Of a stretch of DNA of 6,818 nucleotides, positions 1-6,338 are shown piece after piece. Origin of the DNA: Sideroxydans lithotrophicus. GTDB taxonomy: Bacteria; Pseudomonadota; Gammaproteobacteria; Burkholderiales; Sulfuriferulaceae. The position numbers and the translations under genes were made by a program. Each line of letters opens with the position of its first letter. Within the stretch, counting starts at the first letter, position 1. Location: contig DZDB01000102.1 in assembly GCA_022736605.1 (NCBI GenBank), positions 1 through 6,818 of the forward strand, in the 5' to 3' direction. The notes beneath the pieces are model-generated. The model had not been told where the DNA came from. It worked only from the letters and a program-made list of their open reading frames with translations, and did not search any database.

Positions 1-167
1 TATACGGCGAAGGCCTTGGCCTCGATTCGATTGATGTGCTTGAAATTGCGCTGGTGGTTTCCAAGCGCTATGGGCTGCAGCTGCGCGCGGACAACCAGGA
101 TAATCACAGCATTTTCAGTTCATTGCGCAGCCTGTCCGACTACATTGCTGCCCAGCGCACCCGGTAA
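1..167 (+). CDS. apeF: Acyl carrier protein, C-terminal part (ApeF-like; 5' end outside window)
   Basis: The reading frame opens at base 3 and gives 54 residues before TAA at 165-167; the start lies upstream of the window. The fragment contains the phosphopantetheine attachment motif GLGLDSIDVLEIAL. The modified serine is residue 9 of the fragment (codon 27-29), preceded by Asp and followed by the hydrophobic helix II pattern of type II carrier proteins. The last 45 residues match the helix III/IV end of an ACP of about 85 residues. In aryl polyene systems small ACPs carry the growing aryl-polyene thioester among the ketosynthases, ketoreductase and dehydratase in the cytoplasm. The stop codon overlaps the start of the COG4648 gene (TAATG), the place where ape clusters carry the second of two tandem ACPs. 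The apeF assignment rests on this position; it could be the apeE counterpart. The ACP call itself is firm. Confidence 0.85.
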   Translation, partial: YGEGLGLDSIDVLEIALVVSKRYGLQLRADNQDNHSIFSSLRSLSDYIAAQRTR

Positions 168-811
168 TGCCGCGAATTGAGCATGTGATGCGTGGGCTTG
201 GCATTGCGTTGCTGGTGATCGGCTATTCGTTGTTGGTGCACCACACCAATCAAAATCTGCAAAATGGCCGGTTAGGCGCGCTTGTGGCGATTGCGCCGAT
301 ATTCATTATCGGGCTGCTGTTTGCGTGGCGCACGCCGCCGCGCGCCCTGTGGCTCACGGTTTTCATGATTGCCTGTGGCATCGTGGTGGCCGGATGGCGT
401 CTGCTGGAGCACCATTTTGGATTGGTCTACTGGATGCAGGATATCGGCATGATGCTGATTCTGTTCATGACCTTTGCCAGAACGCTGGTGGCTGGCCGCA
501 AGCCGATGTGTACGCACTTCGCCGAAATTGCGCACGGCACGTTAACGCCACAACATCAGCACTATGCGCGCCAGGTAACGGTCGCCTGGGTGGTTTTTTT
601 TGCGGGCATGATCACGGTGAACTCTTTGCTGTTTTTTCTCACGCCGCGCCCGGTCTGGTCGATATTTGCCAATTTCCTGACTTTGCCTTTGATCGGACTG
701 ATGTTTGCTGTCGAATACGGGGTGCGCAGAGCGCGCTTTCCCGAGATTGAAAACAACCATTTTCTGGATGCCTTCCGGGCTTACTGGAAATCCAGAAGGC
801 AAGTCGGCTGA
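167..811 (+). CDS. apeG: COG4648-type integral membrane protein of the aryl polyene cluster (ApeG-like)
   Basis: A 214-residue, strongly hydrophobic protein with about six predicted membrane helices, near residues 8-24, 36-53, 60-79, 86-105, 137-158 and 163-184. A polar loop at 106-136 and a basic C-terminal tail (about 186-214) fit a cytoplasmic side. The loop and following helix (GRKPMCTHFAEIAHG, then YARQVTVAWVVFFAG) and the segment WSIFANFLTLPLIGLMFAVEY are typical of the COG4648 family found beside ACP and AMP-ligase genes in aryl polyene clusters. Its biochemical function is not established; a role at the membrane in assembling or handing over the polyene is inference from context. The ATG at 167 is chosen because it overlaps the ACP stop. 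An internal ATG at 188 would shorten it by seven residues and has no better ribosome site. Neither start has a clear Shine-Dalgarno sequence, so translational coupling is likely. A T8 run lies inside the gene at 594-601. Confidence 0.85.
   Translation: MPRIEHVMRGLGIALLVIGYSLLVHHTNQNLQNGRLGALVAIAPIFIIGLLFAWRTPPRALWLTVFMIACGIVVAGWRLLEHHFGLVYWMQDIGMMLILFMTFARTLVAGRKPMCTHFAEIAHGTLTPQHQHYARQVTVAWVVFFAGMITVNSLLFFLTPRPVWSIFANFLTLPLIGLMFAVEYGVRRARFPEIENNHFLDAFRAYWKSRRQVG
794..799 (+). promoter_or_regulatory. Probable ribosome binding site for the AMP ligase
   Basis: AGAAGG lies 11 bases upstream of the ATG at 811, inside the last codons of the preceding membrane-protein gene. It is the only purine-rich Shine-Dalgarno-like element I can see before any start in this window. 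It supports the ATG at 811 as the start and suggests the ligase may be translated partly independently of the upstream gene. Confidence 0.45.
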
Positions 812-2172
812 TGCCCCCGCTCGACACACAGACGTTGCCACTGGTTGGCCACGCGCACGCCGATCAAGTCATTGCCTGGTATCACGGCAATCCGATTAGC
901 CGCAGTCGTTTTCTCGGTGATGTCCAGGCGCTGGCACGGCAGTTTCCAGCGCGCCAGCATCTGCTCAACATGTGCAGTGACCGCTACCATTTCACCGTGG
1001 GTCTGGCCGCGGCCATTGTCAGCGGCAAAACCAGTCTGTTGCCCTCCACCCACACGCCGGAAATGGTGCGGCAGATCCAGGCGTTTGCCCCCGACACTTT
1101 TTGCCTGCATGACAGCCCCGTCTGCCCGGTTGCCCTGCCCGAATTCTCGTATCCAGCGTCGTTTGAGTCGACGGGTGTTGATGAAACGGTTCCGCAGATC
1201 GATGGCGCGCAACGGGTCGCCATTGTCTTTACTTCGGGCTCCACCGGCAAACCGGTACCGCATCAAAAATACTGGGGTGAATTGGTACGCAGCGTCAAAG
1301 CAGAGGCCGAACGGCTCGATCTGGCGGCAGCGAGTGCCAGCCATACGCTGGTGGGCACGGTGCCGCCACAGCATATGTACGGGTTTGAATCCACCGTGCT
1401 GCTTGCGCTGCTGAGCGGTCACGCCTTCAGTGCTGCGCGACCCTTTTATCCGGCGGACATTGTGGCAGCACTGGAGGCAGTACCGTTGCCGCGTATCCTG
1501 GTGACAACGCCCGTGCATCTGCGCCTGTTGCTGGATGCCGGGCTGGCGATGCCAACGGTCGCGCTGGCATTGTCAGCCACCGCACCGCTGTCATCAGCGT
1601 TGGCTGCGCTGGCAGAAGACCGTTTTAACGCCCCCTTGCTGGAAATCTACGGCAGCACTGAAACCGGCATGATCGCGACACGTCGCCCGGTGCAGGCACC
1701 CGAATGGCGCTTGTTTAGCGAGATACGGCTGTATTCACGGACAACCGGCATGTATGTAGCGGGCGGGCATGTCAGCACGCCGATTGCGCTGAATGATGTG
1801 ATTGAGCCCGTCGGCGAGGATGAATTTTTACTCCACGGGCGCAGCGCTGATTTGATCAACATTGCCGGTAAACGCAACTCGCTGGCCAGTTTGAATCATC
1901 ACCTGACCGCGATTCCCGGTGTGCTCGACGGGGTATTTTTCATGCCGGATGATCTGGCGCACGGCCACACGGTCCGGCTGATCGCCTGTGTGGTGGCGCC
2001 TGCGCTTACGCCGCAGCAACTCATCAGCGCCTTGCGTGAGCGCATTGATCCGGTATTCCTGCCCCGCCCGCTGCTATTTGTTGAGGCCTTGCCGCGCAAT
2101 GGTACTGGCAAACTCGCACGCGCCGCGCTGGAAAATCTGATTCACGCGCAACTGGGCAGCCTGTCCGCATGA
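811..2172 (+). CDS. apeH: AMP-dependent acyl/aryl-acid:ACP ligase (ApeH-like)
   Basis: A 453-residue ANL-superfamily adenylating enzyme. The phosphate-binding loop is TSGSTGKPVPHQK (residues 141-153). PPQHMYG (185-191) fits the A4 region, EIYGSTETG (278-286) is the A5 motif, and GRSADLINIAGKR (343-355) is the hinge region before the C-terminal domain. LPRNGTGKL contains the expected catalytic lysine of the acyl-adenylation half reaction, Lys434. All core residues are present, so the enzyme should be active. In the characterised Xenorhabdus aryl polyene pathway, ApeH activates 4-hydroxybenzoate and loads it on an ACP. The same role is inferred here from family and position; the substrate cannot be read from the sequence. 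The length fits the compact ApeH type rather than the longer acyl-CoA synthetases. The start ATG overlaps the previous stop by one base (TGATG), and the stop overlaps the dehydratase start (ATGA). Confidence 0.9.
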   Translation: MPPLDTQTLPLVGHAHADQVIAWYHGNPISRSRFLGDVQALARQFPARQHLLNMCSDRYHFTVGLAAAIVSGKTSLLPSTHTPEMVRQIQAFAPDTFCLHDSPVCPVALPEFSYPASFESTGVDETVPQIDGAQRVAIVFTSGSTGKPVPHQKYWGELVRSVKAEAERLDLAAASASHTLVGTVPPQHMYGFESTVLLALLSGHAFSAARPFYPADIVAALEAVPLPRILVTTPVHLRLLLDAGLAMPTVALALSATAPLSSALAALAEDRFNAPLLEIYGSTETGMIATRRPVQAPEWRLFSEIRLYSRTTGMYVAGGHVSTPIALNDVIEPVGEDEFLLHGRSADLINIAGKRNSLASLNHHLTAIPGVLDGVFFMPDDLAHGHTVRLIACVVAPALTPQQLISALRERIDPVFLPRPLLFVEALPRNGTGKLARAALENLIHAQLGSLSA

Positions 2173-2471
2173 CGCCCATTTCGTTGCCGATTGCGGCCGA
2201 CCACCCCGCCTTTGCCGGCCATTTTCCGGGGACGCCCATCGTGCCAGGCGTGGTGCTGCTGGATGCGGCCCTGCATGCAATTGCAGCAGCCACAGGCGGC
2301 TCATTGCACGCATGCCAGTTGAACAGCGTTAAATTCCTGCAGCCGGTCGCGCCCGCCATGGCAGTCAGCCTGGTGTATGAAAAAACCGCCAGCGGCTCGA
2401 TCCGCTTCGATATTCTGGCTGACACGGGCAAAATCGCCAGCGGCAGCGTGTTGCTGGTTGACGCCGCATGA
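2169..2471 (+). CDS. apeI: 3-hydroxyacyl-ACP dehydratase, hot-dog fold (ApeI-like)
   Basis: A 100-residue single hot-dog domain protein. The stretch HPAFAGHFPGTPIVPGVVLLD (residues 12-32) is the FabA/FabZ active-site region. His18 in GHFPG is the catalytic histidine. Asp32, 14 residues later, holds the place of the second catalytic residue; the same 14-residue spacing occurs in FabA (His/Asp) and FabZ (His/Glu), so this protein has the FabA-type acid. SVKFLQPVAP (53-62) matches the conserved KF..PV.P strand. It is shorter than FabZ (about 150 residues) because it lacks the N-terminal extension. Expected reaction: removal of water from ACP-bound 3-hydroxyacyl intermediates to build the conjugated polyene. 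In studied aryl polyene systems ApeI works with a second dehydratase, ApeP, which would be encoded outside this window. Its start and stop both lie in ATGA overlaps with the neighbours, so synthesis is probably coupled to the ligase. Confidence 0.88.
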   Translation: MTPISLPIAADHPAFAGHFPGTPIVPGVVLLDAALHAIAAATGGSLHACQLNSVKFLQPVAPAMAVSLVYEKTASGSIRFDILADTGKIASGSVLLVDAA

Positions 2472-3406
2472 CCTCCCCATCCAACGCGTCGCACACCGCC
2501 TGGGCGGCGACACCAGAACGCAGCAATATGCTCATGCTGCGCATCATGACCTGGATTTCCCTGCGCCTGGGCCGCTCGGCCGGTCGCGTCATATTGCATT
2601 TGATTGCAGCGTATTTTTTGCTGTTCGCACCCGCCAGTCGGCGCGCTTCACGCAGTTATTTACAGCGTGCGTTAAACCGCCCCGCCACCTGGCGCGACGT
2701 TTACCGGCATTTTTTCAGTTTTGCCGCCACCATTCATGACCGTATCTATTTGTTGAACCAGCGTTTTGATTTGTTTGATATCGAGATTCAGGGACGCGCA
2801 GCCATTCACGAGATGATCGACAGCGGCAGCGGCGCTTTTTTGATGGGCGCGCATTTTGGCAGTTTTGAAGTGCTCCGCGCGATTGCCCGACAGGTGCCCG
2901 GTTTGCGTGTCAGCATGGTCATGCACGAAGACAACGCAGTGAAAATCAACACCATGCTGGCTGCCATCAATCCGGCGGCGACCACAGACATCATCGGGCT
3001 TGGACAGATTGATTCGATGCTGAAAGTGCGCGAGCGACTGGATGAGGGCGCGGTTGTCGGCATGCTCGCCGACCGCACCCTGGGCGAAGACAGCATGCTG
3101 CCGGTTGAGCTGCTGGGCAGTGTGGCGCATCTACCGATCGGACCCTTCCGCATGGCCGCCCTGCTGCGCCGCCGGGTGATGTTCATGACCGGGGTGTATC
3201 TGGGCGGCAACCGTTACCGTATCCATTTTGAACCGCTGGCCGATTTCACACACATTGCTACCGGCCAGCGCGGCGCAATGGTGGACGCCGCCGTCAGGCG
3301 CTATGCTGACCTGCTCGACCAGCATTGCCATGCCACGCCGTATAACTGGTTCAATTTTTTCGATTTCTGGCAGGTGCCAGTAAACAAGCCGCCCGCCACC
3401 TCATGA
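2468..3406 (+). CDS. LpxL/LPLAT-family acyltransferase (stand-alone equivalent of the ApeJ acyltransferase half)
   Basis: A 312-residue protein of the lipid A/lysophospholipid acyltransferase family. The HX4E catalytic motif is clear: GAHFGSFE with His129 and Glu134. Further family landmarks are DRTLG (residues 202-206), the patch HLPIGPFRMAALL (221-233) and an aromatic end YNWFNFFDFW (292-301). An N-terminal hydrophobic segment (about 41-53, after LGRSAGR) would hold it at the cytoplasmic face of the inner membrane. The N-terminal W..TPERSN region looks conserved with related proteins, supporting the ATG at 2468 over internal Met21 or Met23. The family transfers an acyl chain from ACP to a hydroxyl or amine. 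Here it probably joins the aryl polyene or a fatty acid to a lipid or sugar acceptor. In the E. coli-type cluster the gene at this place encodes a glycosyltransferase-acyltransferase fusion; no glycosyltransferase domain is present here. It overlaps both neighbours by four bases. Confidence 0.85.
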   Translation: MTSPSNASHTAWAATPERSNMLMLRIMTWISLRLGRSAGRVILHLIAAYFLLFAPASRRASRSYLQRALNRPATWRDVYRHFFSFAATIHDRIYLLNQRFDLFDIEIQGRAAIHEMIDSGSGAFLMGAHFGSFEVLRAIARQVPGLRVSMVMHEDNAVKINTMLAAINPAATTDIIGLGQIDSMLKVRERLDEGAVVGMLADRTLGEDSMLPVELLGSVAHLPIGPFRMAALLRRRVMFMTGVYLGGNRYRIHFEPLADFTHIATGQRGAMVDAAVRRYADLLDQHCHATPYNWFNFFDFWQVPVNKPPATS

Positions 3407-4005
3407 GTCTGCCCATGCCACGTTTTATTCGCCCGCTGTTAATTGCACTCAGCTTGATATTGTCAGGCGCATTGCCCGTCATCAGCCACGCCGCCGACTG
3501 GGATATTGACCGGTTGATGCAAGGCCTGGCGCAAACCCGCACCGGCCATGCCCGCTTCGTTGAAACCAAAAAAATTGCCATGCTCGACCAGCCGATCGAG
3601 TCATCGGGTGAGCTGTTTTATACGGCACCCGATACGCTGGAAAAACGCACCCTCAAGCCCAAACCTGAAACCATGCGGGTTGAAGGTGACAAGCTGGTGA
3701 TCGAGCGCGGTCGCCAGAAATACCGTCTGCAGTTGCAGGATTATCCCGAACTGGCGGCGTTTATCGACAGCATACGTGGCACGCTGGCAGGCAATCGCAA
3801 GGCGCTGGAACAGGCGTATCAGCTCAGCCTGGAGGGCAGCGCATCGGCCTGGACGCTGCAACTGGTGCCGCTGAATGCGAAAATGAAGCAGATCGTTGCA
3901 CGCATCCGCATCAGTGGCGTGCGCGATGAAGTGCGCAGCATCGACGTTGATCAGGCCGATGGCGACAGCTCGCAAATGCGTATTGAAAAATTGTCGCCAC
4001 CATGA
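3403..4005 (+). CDS. apeL: LolA-like periplasmic outer-membrane lipid/lipoprotein carrier (ApeL-like)
   Basis: A 200-residue protein with a Sec signal peptide: basic MPRFIRP, a hydrophobic core at about residues 11-27, and a likely SHA|AD cleavage after residue 30. There is no cysteine at the cleavage site, so it is a soluble periplasmic protein rather than a lipoprotein. The mature part starts with a helix (DWDIDRLMQGLAQ), then ARFVETKKIAMLDQPIESSGEL and LFYTAPDTLEKR, the LolA pattern of a substrate strand followed by the Y/F-x-x-P-D-x-L element. Later come alternating beta strands (DKLVIERGRQKYRLQL, AWTLQLVPL, IVARIRISG). Aryl polyene clusters carry a LolA-like gene directly before the MMPL exporter, as here, and the pair is thought to move the polyene lipid to the outer membrane; this is inferred, not shown. 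A start at Met5 (3415) is possible, but the ATG at 3403 overlaps the previous stop. An A7 run is present at 3568-3574. Confidence 0.83.
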   Translation: MSLPMPRFIRPLLIALSLILSGALPVISHAADWDIDRLMQGLAQTRTGHARFVETKKIAMLDQPIESSGELFYTAPDTLEKRTLKPKPETMRVEGDKLVIERGRQKYRLQLQDYPELAAFIDSIRGTLAGNRKALEQAYQLSLEGSASAWTLQLVPLNAKMKQIVARIRISGVRDEVRSIDVDQADGDSSQMRIEKLSPP

Positions 4006-6338
4006 AAACCTTGCCGGGTCGCATCGCGATCACCCTCTGGCTTGGCTTTTTGCTCGCGTGCGCGGTCATCATCAGCCGCACCCACTTCACCACCGATTTA
4101 TCCGCGTTTCTGCCACGCAGCCCGACCGCCGAGCAGCAATTATTGCTGGAACAAATCCGCGACGGGCTGGCGTCGCGGCTGATTCTGGTCGGTATAGAAG
4201 GCAGCGATGCCGCCACGCGTGCCGACTTATCCAAAAAAATGGCTCAGCGCCTGCGCGCTGATCCGGCGTTTGTCAGCGTCAACAACGGCGAGCCGGTCAA
4301 CGCCGAACGCGACCGTGCCTACCTGTTCAATCACCGTTACCTGCTCAGCCCGGCTGTCACCCCGGCGCACTTCGGTGTGGCCGGATTGCATGCGGCGCTG
4401 GGCGACAGCATCGACCTGCTCGCCTCCCCCGCCGGGCTGCTGGTCAAATCGATGCTGCCGCGCGACCCGACCGGGGAAATGGTGCAACTGCTCGGTCAGC
4501 TCAACGGCGGCGCGCAGCCCGAACTGATTGATGGCGCCTGGGCGTCCGGTGACGGCGCGCGCGCGCTGCTGTTGATCCAGACGCGCGCTGCCGGCACCGA
4601 TATCGACGCGCAACAGCGTGCCATGGCCGCCATTCGGCTGGCGTTCAGGGCCGCCGGAGAATACTCGACTGCGCGGCTGGAAATGACCGGGCCCGGCGTG
4701 TTTTCTGTCCAGTCACGCGACACCATCAAATCCCAGGTGTCGCGTCTGTCGATCATCAGCGTGCTGCTGATTGCCACATTGCTGCTGCTGGTGTATCGCT
4801 CGTTTACTGCGCTGCTATTGGGTTTCCTGCCGGTCATCAGCGGCGCGCTGGCGGGTATCGCCGCTGTCAGTCTGGGATTTGGTTCGGTACATGGCATTAC
4901 GCTGGGTTTTGGCACCGCGCTGATCGGTGAAGCGGTCGATTATTCCATCTACCTGTTTGTCCAATCCGAACAGAATGCCACCGACAAACAAGCCTGGATC
5001 AAGCGCTTCTGGCCCACCATAAGGCTGGGCGTGCTGACCTCGATTGCCGGGTTTGCCGCGCTGCTGCTATCCGGTTTCCCCGGCTTGGCGCAGCTCGGCC
5101 TGTACGCCATCGCCGGGCTGATCACCGCTGCTGCGGTTACGCGCTATGTATTGCCACACCTGCTGCCGCGCACGTTTCGCATTCATGATGTCTCGGCCAT
5201 CGGCCGCACCTTGTCGCAGCTGGTGCAACGGGCGGCGTTGCTGCGCTGGCCGGCGATAGCCGTGTTGCTGCTGGCACTGCTGGTGTTGTTCCAGCACCGC
5301 GACAGTATCTGGAATGACAAGATTTCGGCGCTCAGTCCGGTGTCAAAGACCGATCTGGCGTTGGACGCGAAATTACGCGCCGACAGTGGTGCACCCGATG
5401 TGCGCTATCTGGTGGTGGTGTCGGGCGCAACGCAGGAAGCGGTGCTGCGTGACAGCGAACGGGTTGCCCACGTATTGCAGTCCCTGGTCGATCAAGGCGA
5501 ACTGGCCGGTTTTGAAAGCCCCAGCCGTTATTTGCCCAGCCAGGCCAGCCAGCGCGCGCGCCAGGCGAGCCTGCCCGATGCCGCAACCCTGCAAACCCAT
5601 CTGGCGCAGGCGGTGCAGGGCTTGCCCGTAAAAGCTGCACTGTTCGCGCCGTTCCTTGCGGATGTTGGTGCTGCCCGCACGCAAGCGTTGTTGCAGCGTA
5701 AGGATCTCGACCAAACCTCGATGGCGATGGCAGTGGATGCGTTACTCATCCAGCAAGCCGATCACTGGAGCGCCTTGTTGCCGCTCACCGCGCGACCCGG
5801 CGTGGCGATCAATGCGCCCGCTATCCGCGCGGCACTCGCGCAATTGCATCTTCAGAATGCGCTGTTTGTCGACATGAAAGCGGAGTCCGACCGGCTTTAT
5901 TCGGGTTATCTGAATGAAGCCATTCTGCTGTCGCTGGGTGGCGTGGCGACGATTATCGGTCTGCTGCTGGTGGTGTTCCGCTCCCCGGTTCGAGTCGCGC
6001 GCATCATCGTACCGCTGGCGGCTGCGGTCATTACCGTCACCGCCGGACTGGCGCTGTTTGGTCAGCAACTGATGATTTTGCATCTGATCGGCCTGCTGCT
6101 GGTGGTTGCGGTCGGCTCGAATTACGCGCTGTTTTTTGACCGCAGCGCTGCGGATGCGGCAATTGCGCCGCGCACGCTGGCGTCGATGCTGTTTGCCAAC
6201 CTGACCACGGTAGCGGGGTTTGGCCTGCTGGCGTTTTCCAACGTGTCGATTTTGCAGGCGATGGGCGTGACCGTCGCACCTGGCGTGATTCTGGCGCTGA
6301 TCTACGCGGCAATTTTTGCCCGTACCGACCATGACTGA
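4002..6338 (+). CDS. apeM: RND/MMPL-family exporter of the aryl polyene cluster (ApeM-like, COG4258)
   Basis: A 778-residue inner-membrane protein with the classic 1+5+1+5 RND/MMPL layout. TM1 is near residues 7-27, followed by a large periplasmic loop (28-245). TM2-TM6 are near 248-266, 270-290, 297-320, 339-358 and 364-385. TM7 is near 412-430, then a second periplasmic loop (431-637). TM8-TM12 are near 638-659, 664-685, 690-711, 727-746 and 750-772. The first loop opens with FTTDLSAFLPRSPTAEQQ and the second half repeats the pattern (IWNDKISALSPVS). TM4 carries the proton-relay Asp-Tyr pair in GEAVDYSIYLF (Asp313, Tyr314). The matching site in TM10 reads VGSNYALFFD, with Asn707-Tyr708. The expected job is proton-driven export of the polyene lipid to the LolA-like partner, whose gene overlaps its start by four bases. 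The last eight bases overlap the deacetylase gene. No frameshift or truncation is seen. Confidence 0.9.
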   Translation: MKTLPGRIAITLWLGFLLACAVIISRTHFTTDLSAFLPRSPTAEQQLLLEQIRDGLASRLILVGIEGSDAATRADLSKKMAQRLRADPAFVSVNNGEPVNAERDRAYLFNHRYLLSPAVTPAHFGVAGLHAALGDSIDLLASPAGLLVKSMLPRDPTGEMVQLLGQLNGGAQPELIDGAWASGDGARALLLIQTRAAGTDIDAQQRAMAAIRLAFRAAGEYSTARLEMTGPGVFSVQSRDTIKSQVSRLSIISVLLIATLLLLVYRSFTALLLGFLPVISGALAGIAAVSLGFGSVHGITLGFGTALIGEAVDYSIYLFVQSEQNATDKQAWIKRFWPTIRLGVLTSIAGFAALLLSGFPGLAQLGLYAIAGLITAAAVTRYVLPHLLPRTFRIHDVSAIGRTLSQLVQRAALLRWPAIAVLLLALLVLFQHRDSIWNDKISALSPVSKTDLALDAKLRADSGAPDVRYLVVVSGATQEAVLRDSERVAHVLQSLVDQGELAGFESPSRYLPSQASQRARQASLPDAATLQTHLAQAVQGLPVKAALFAPFLADVGAARTQALLQRKDLDQTSMAMAVDALLIQQADHWSALLPLTARPGVAINAPAIRAALAQLHLQNALFVDMKAESDRLYSGYLNEAILLSLGGVATIIGLLLVVFRSPVRVARIIVPLAAAVITVTAGLALFGQQLMILHLIGLLLVVAVGSNYALFFDRSAADAAIAPRTLASMLFANLTTVAGFGLLAFSNVSILQAMGVTVAPGVILALIYAAIFARTDHD

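Noticed and set aside
325..750. A 141-codon plus-strand frame inside the COG4648-type gene.
   Set aside because: Out-of-frame shadow; the real frame shows clear membrane helices and family motifs.
781..1518. A 245-codon open frame on the minus strand opposite the AMP ligase.
   Set aside because: It is antisense to a gene with complete adenylation motifs. Its protein is rich in Arg, Gln, His and Cys with no recognisable domain, as expected for a shadow frame in G+C-rich DNA.
2024..2599. A 191-codon minus-strand open frame crossing three plus-strand genes.
   Set aside because: It spans the ends of well-supported genes and their overlaps, and has a low-complexity composition without domain features.
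3896..4261. A 121-codon plus-strand frame across the LolA-exporter junction.
   Set aside because: Basic, Ala/His/Arg-rich translation overlapping two genes that have strong motifs; no separate ribosome site.
5535..5565. Short imperfect CCAGC/GGCCAGCC and GCGC repeats.
   Set aside because: They lie within in-frame Ser-Gln-Ala-Arg codons of the exporter's second periplasmic loop and look like ordinary G+C-rich codon repetition.
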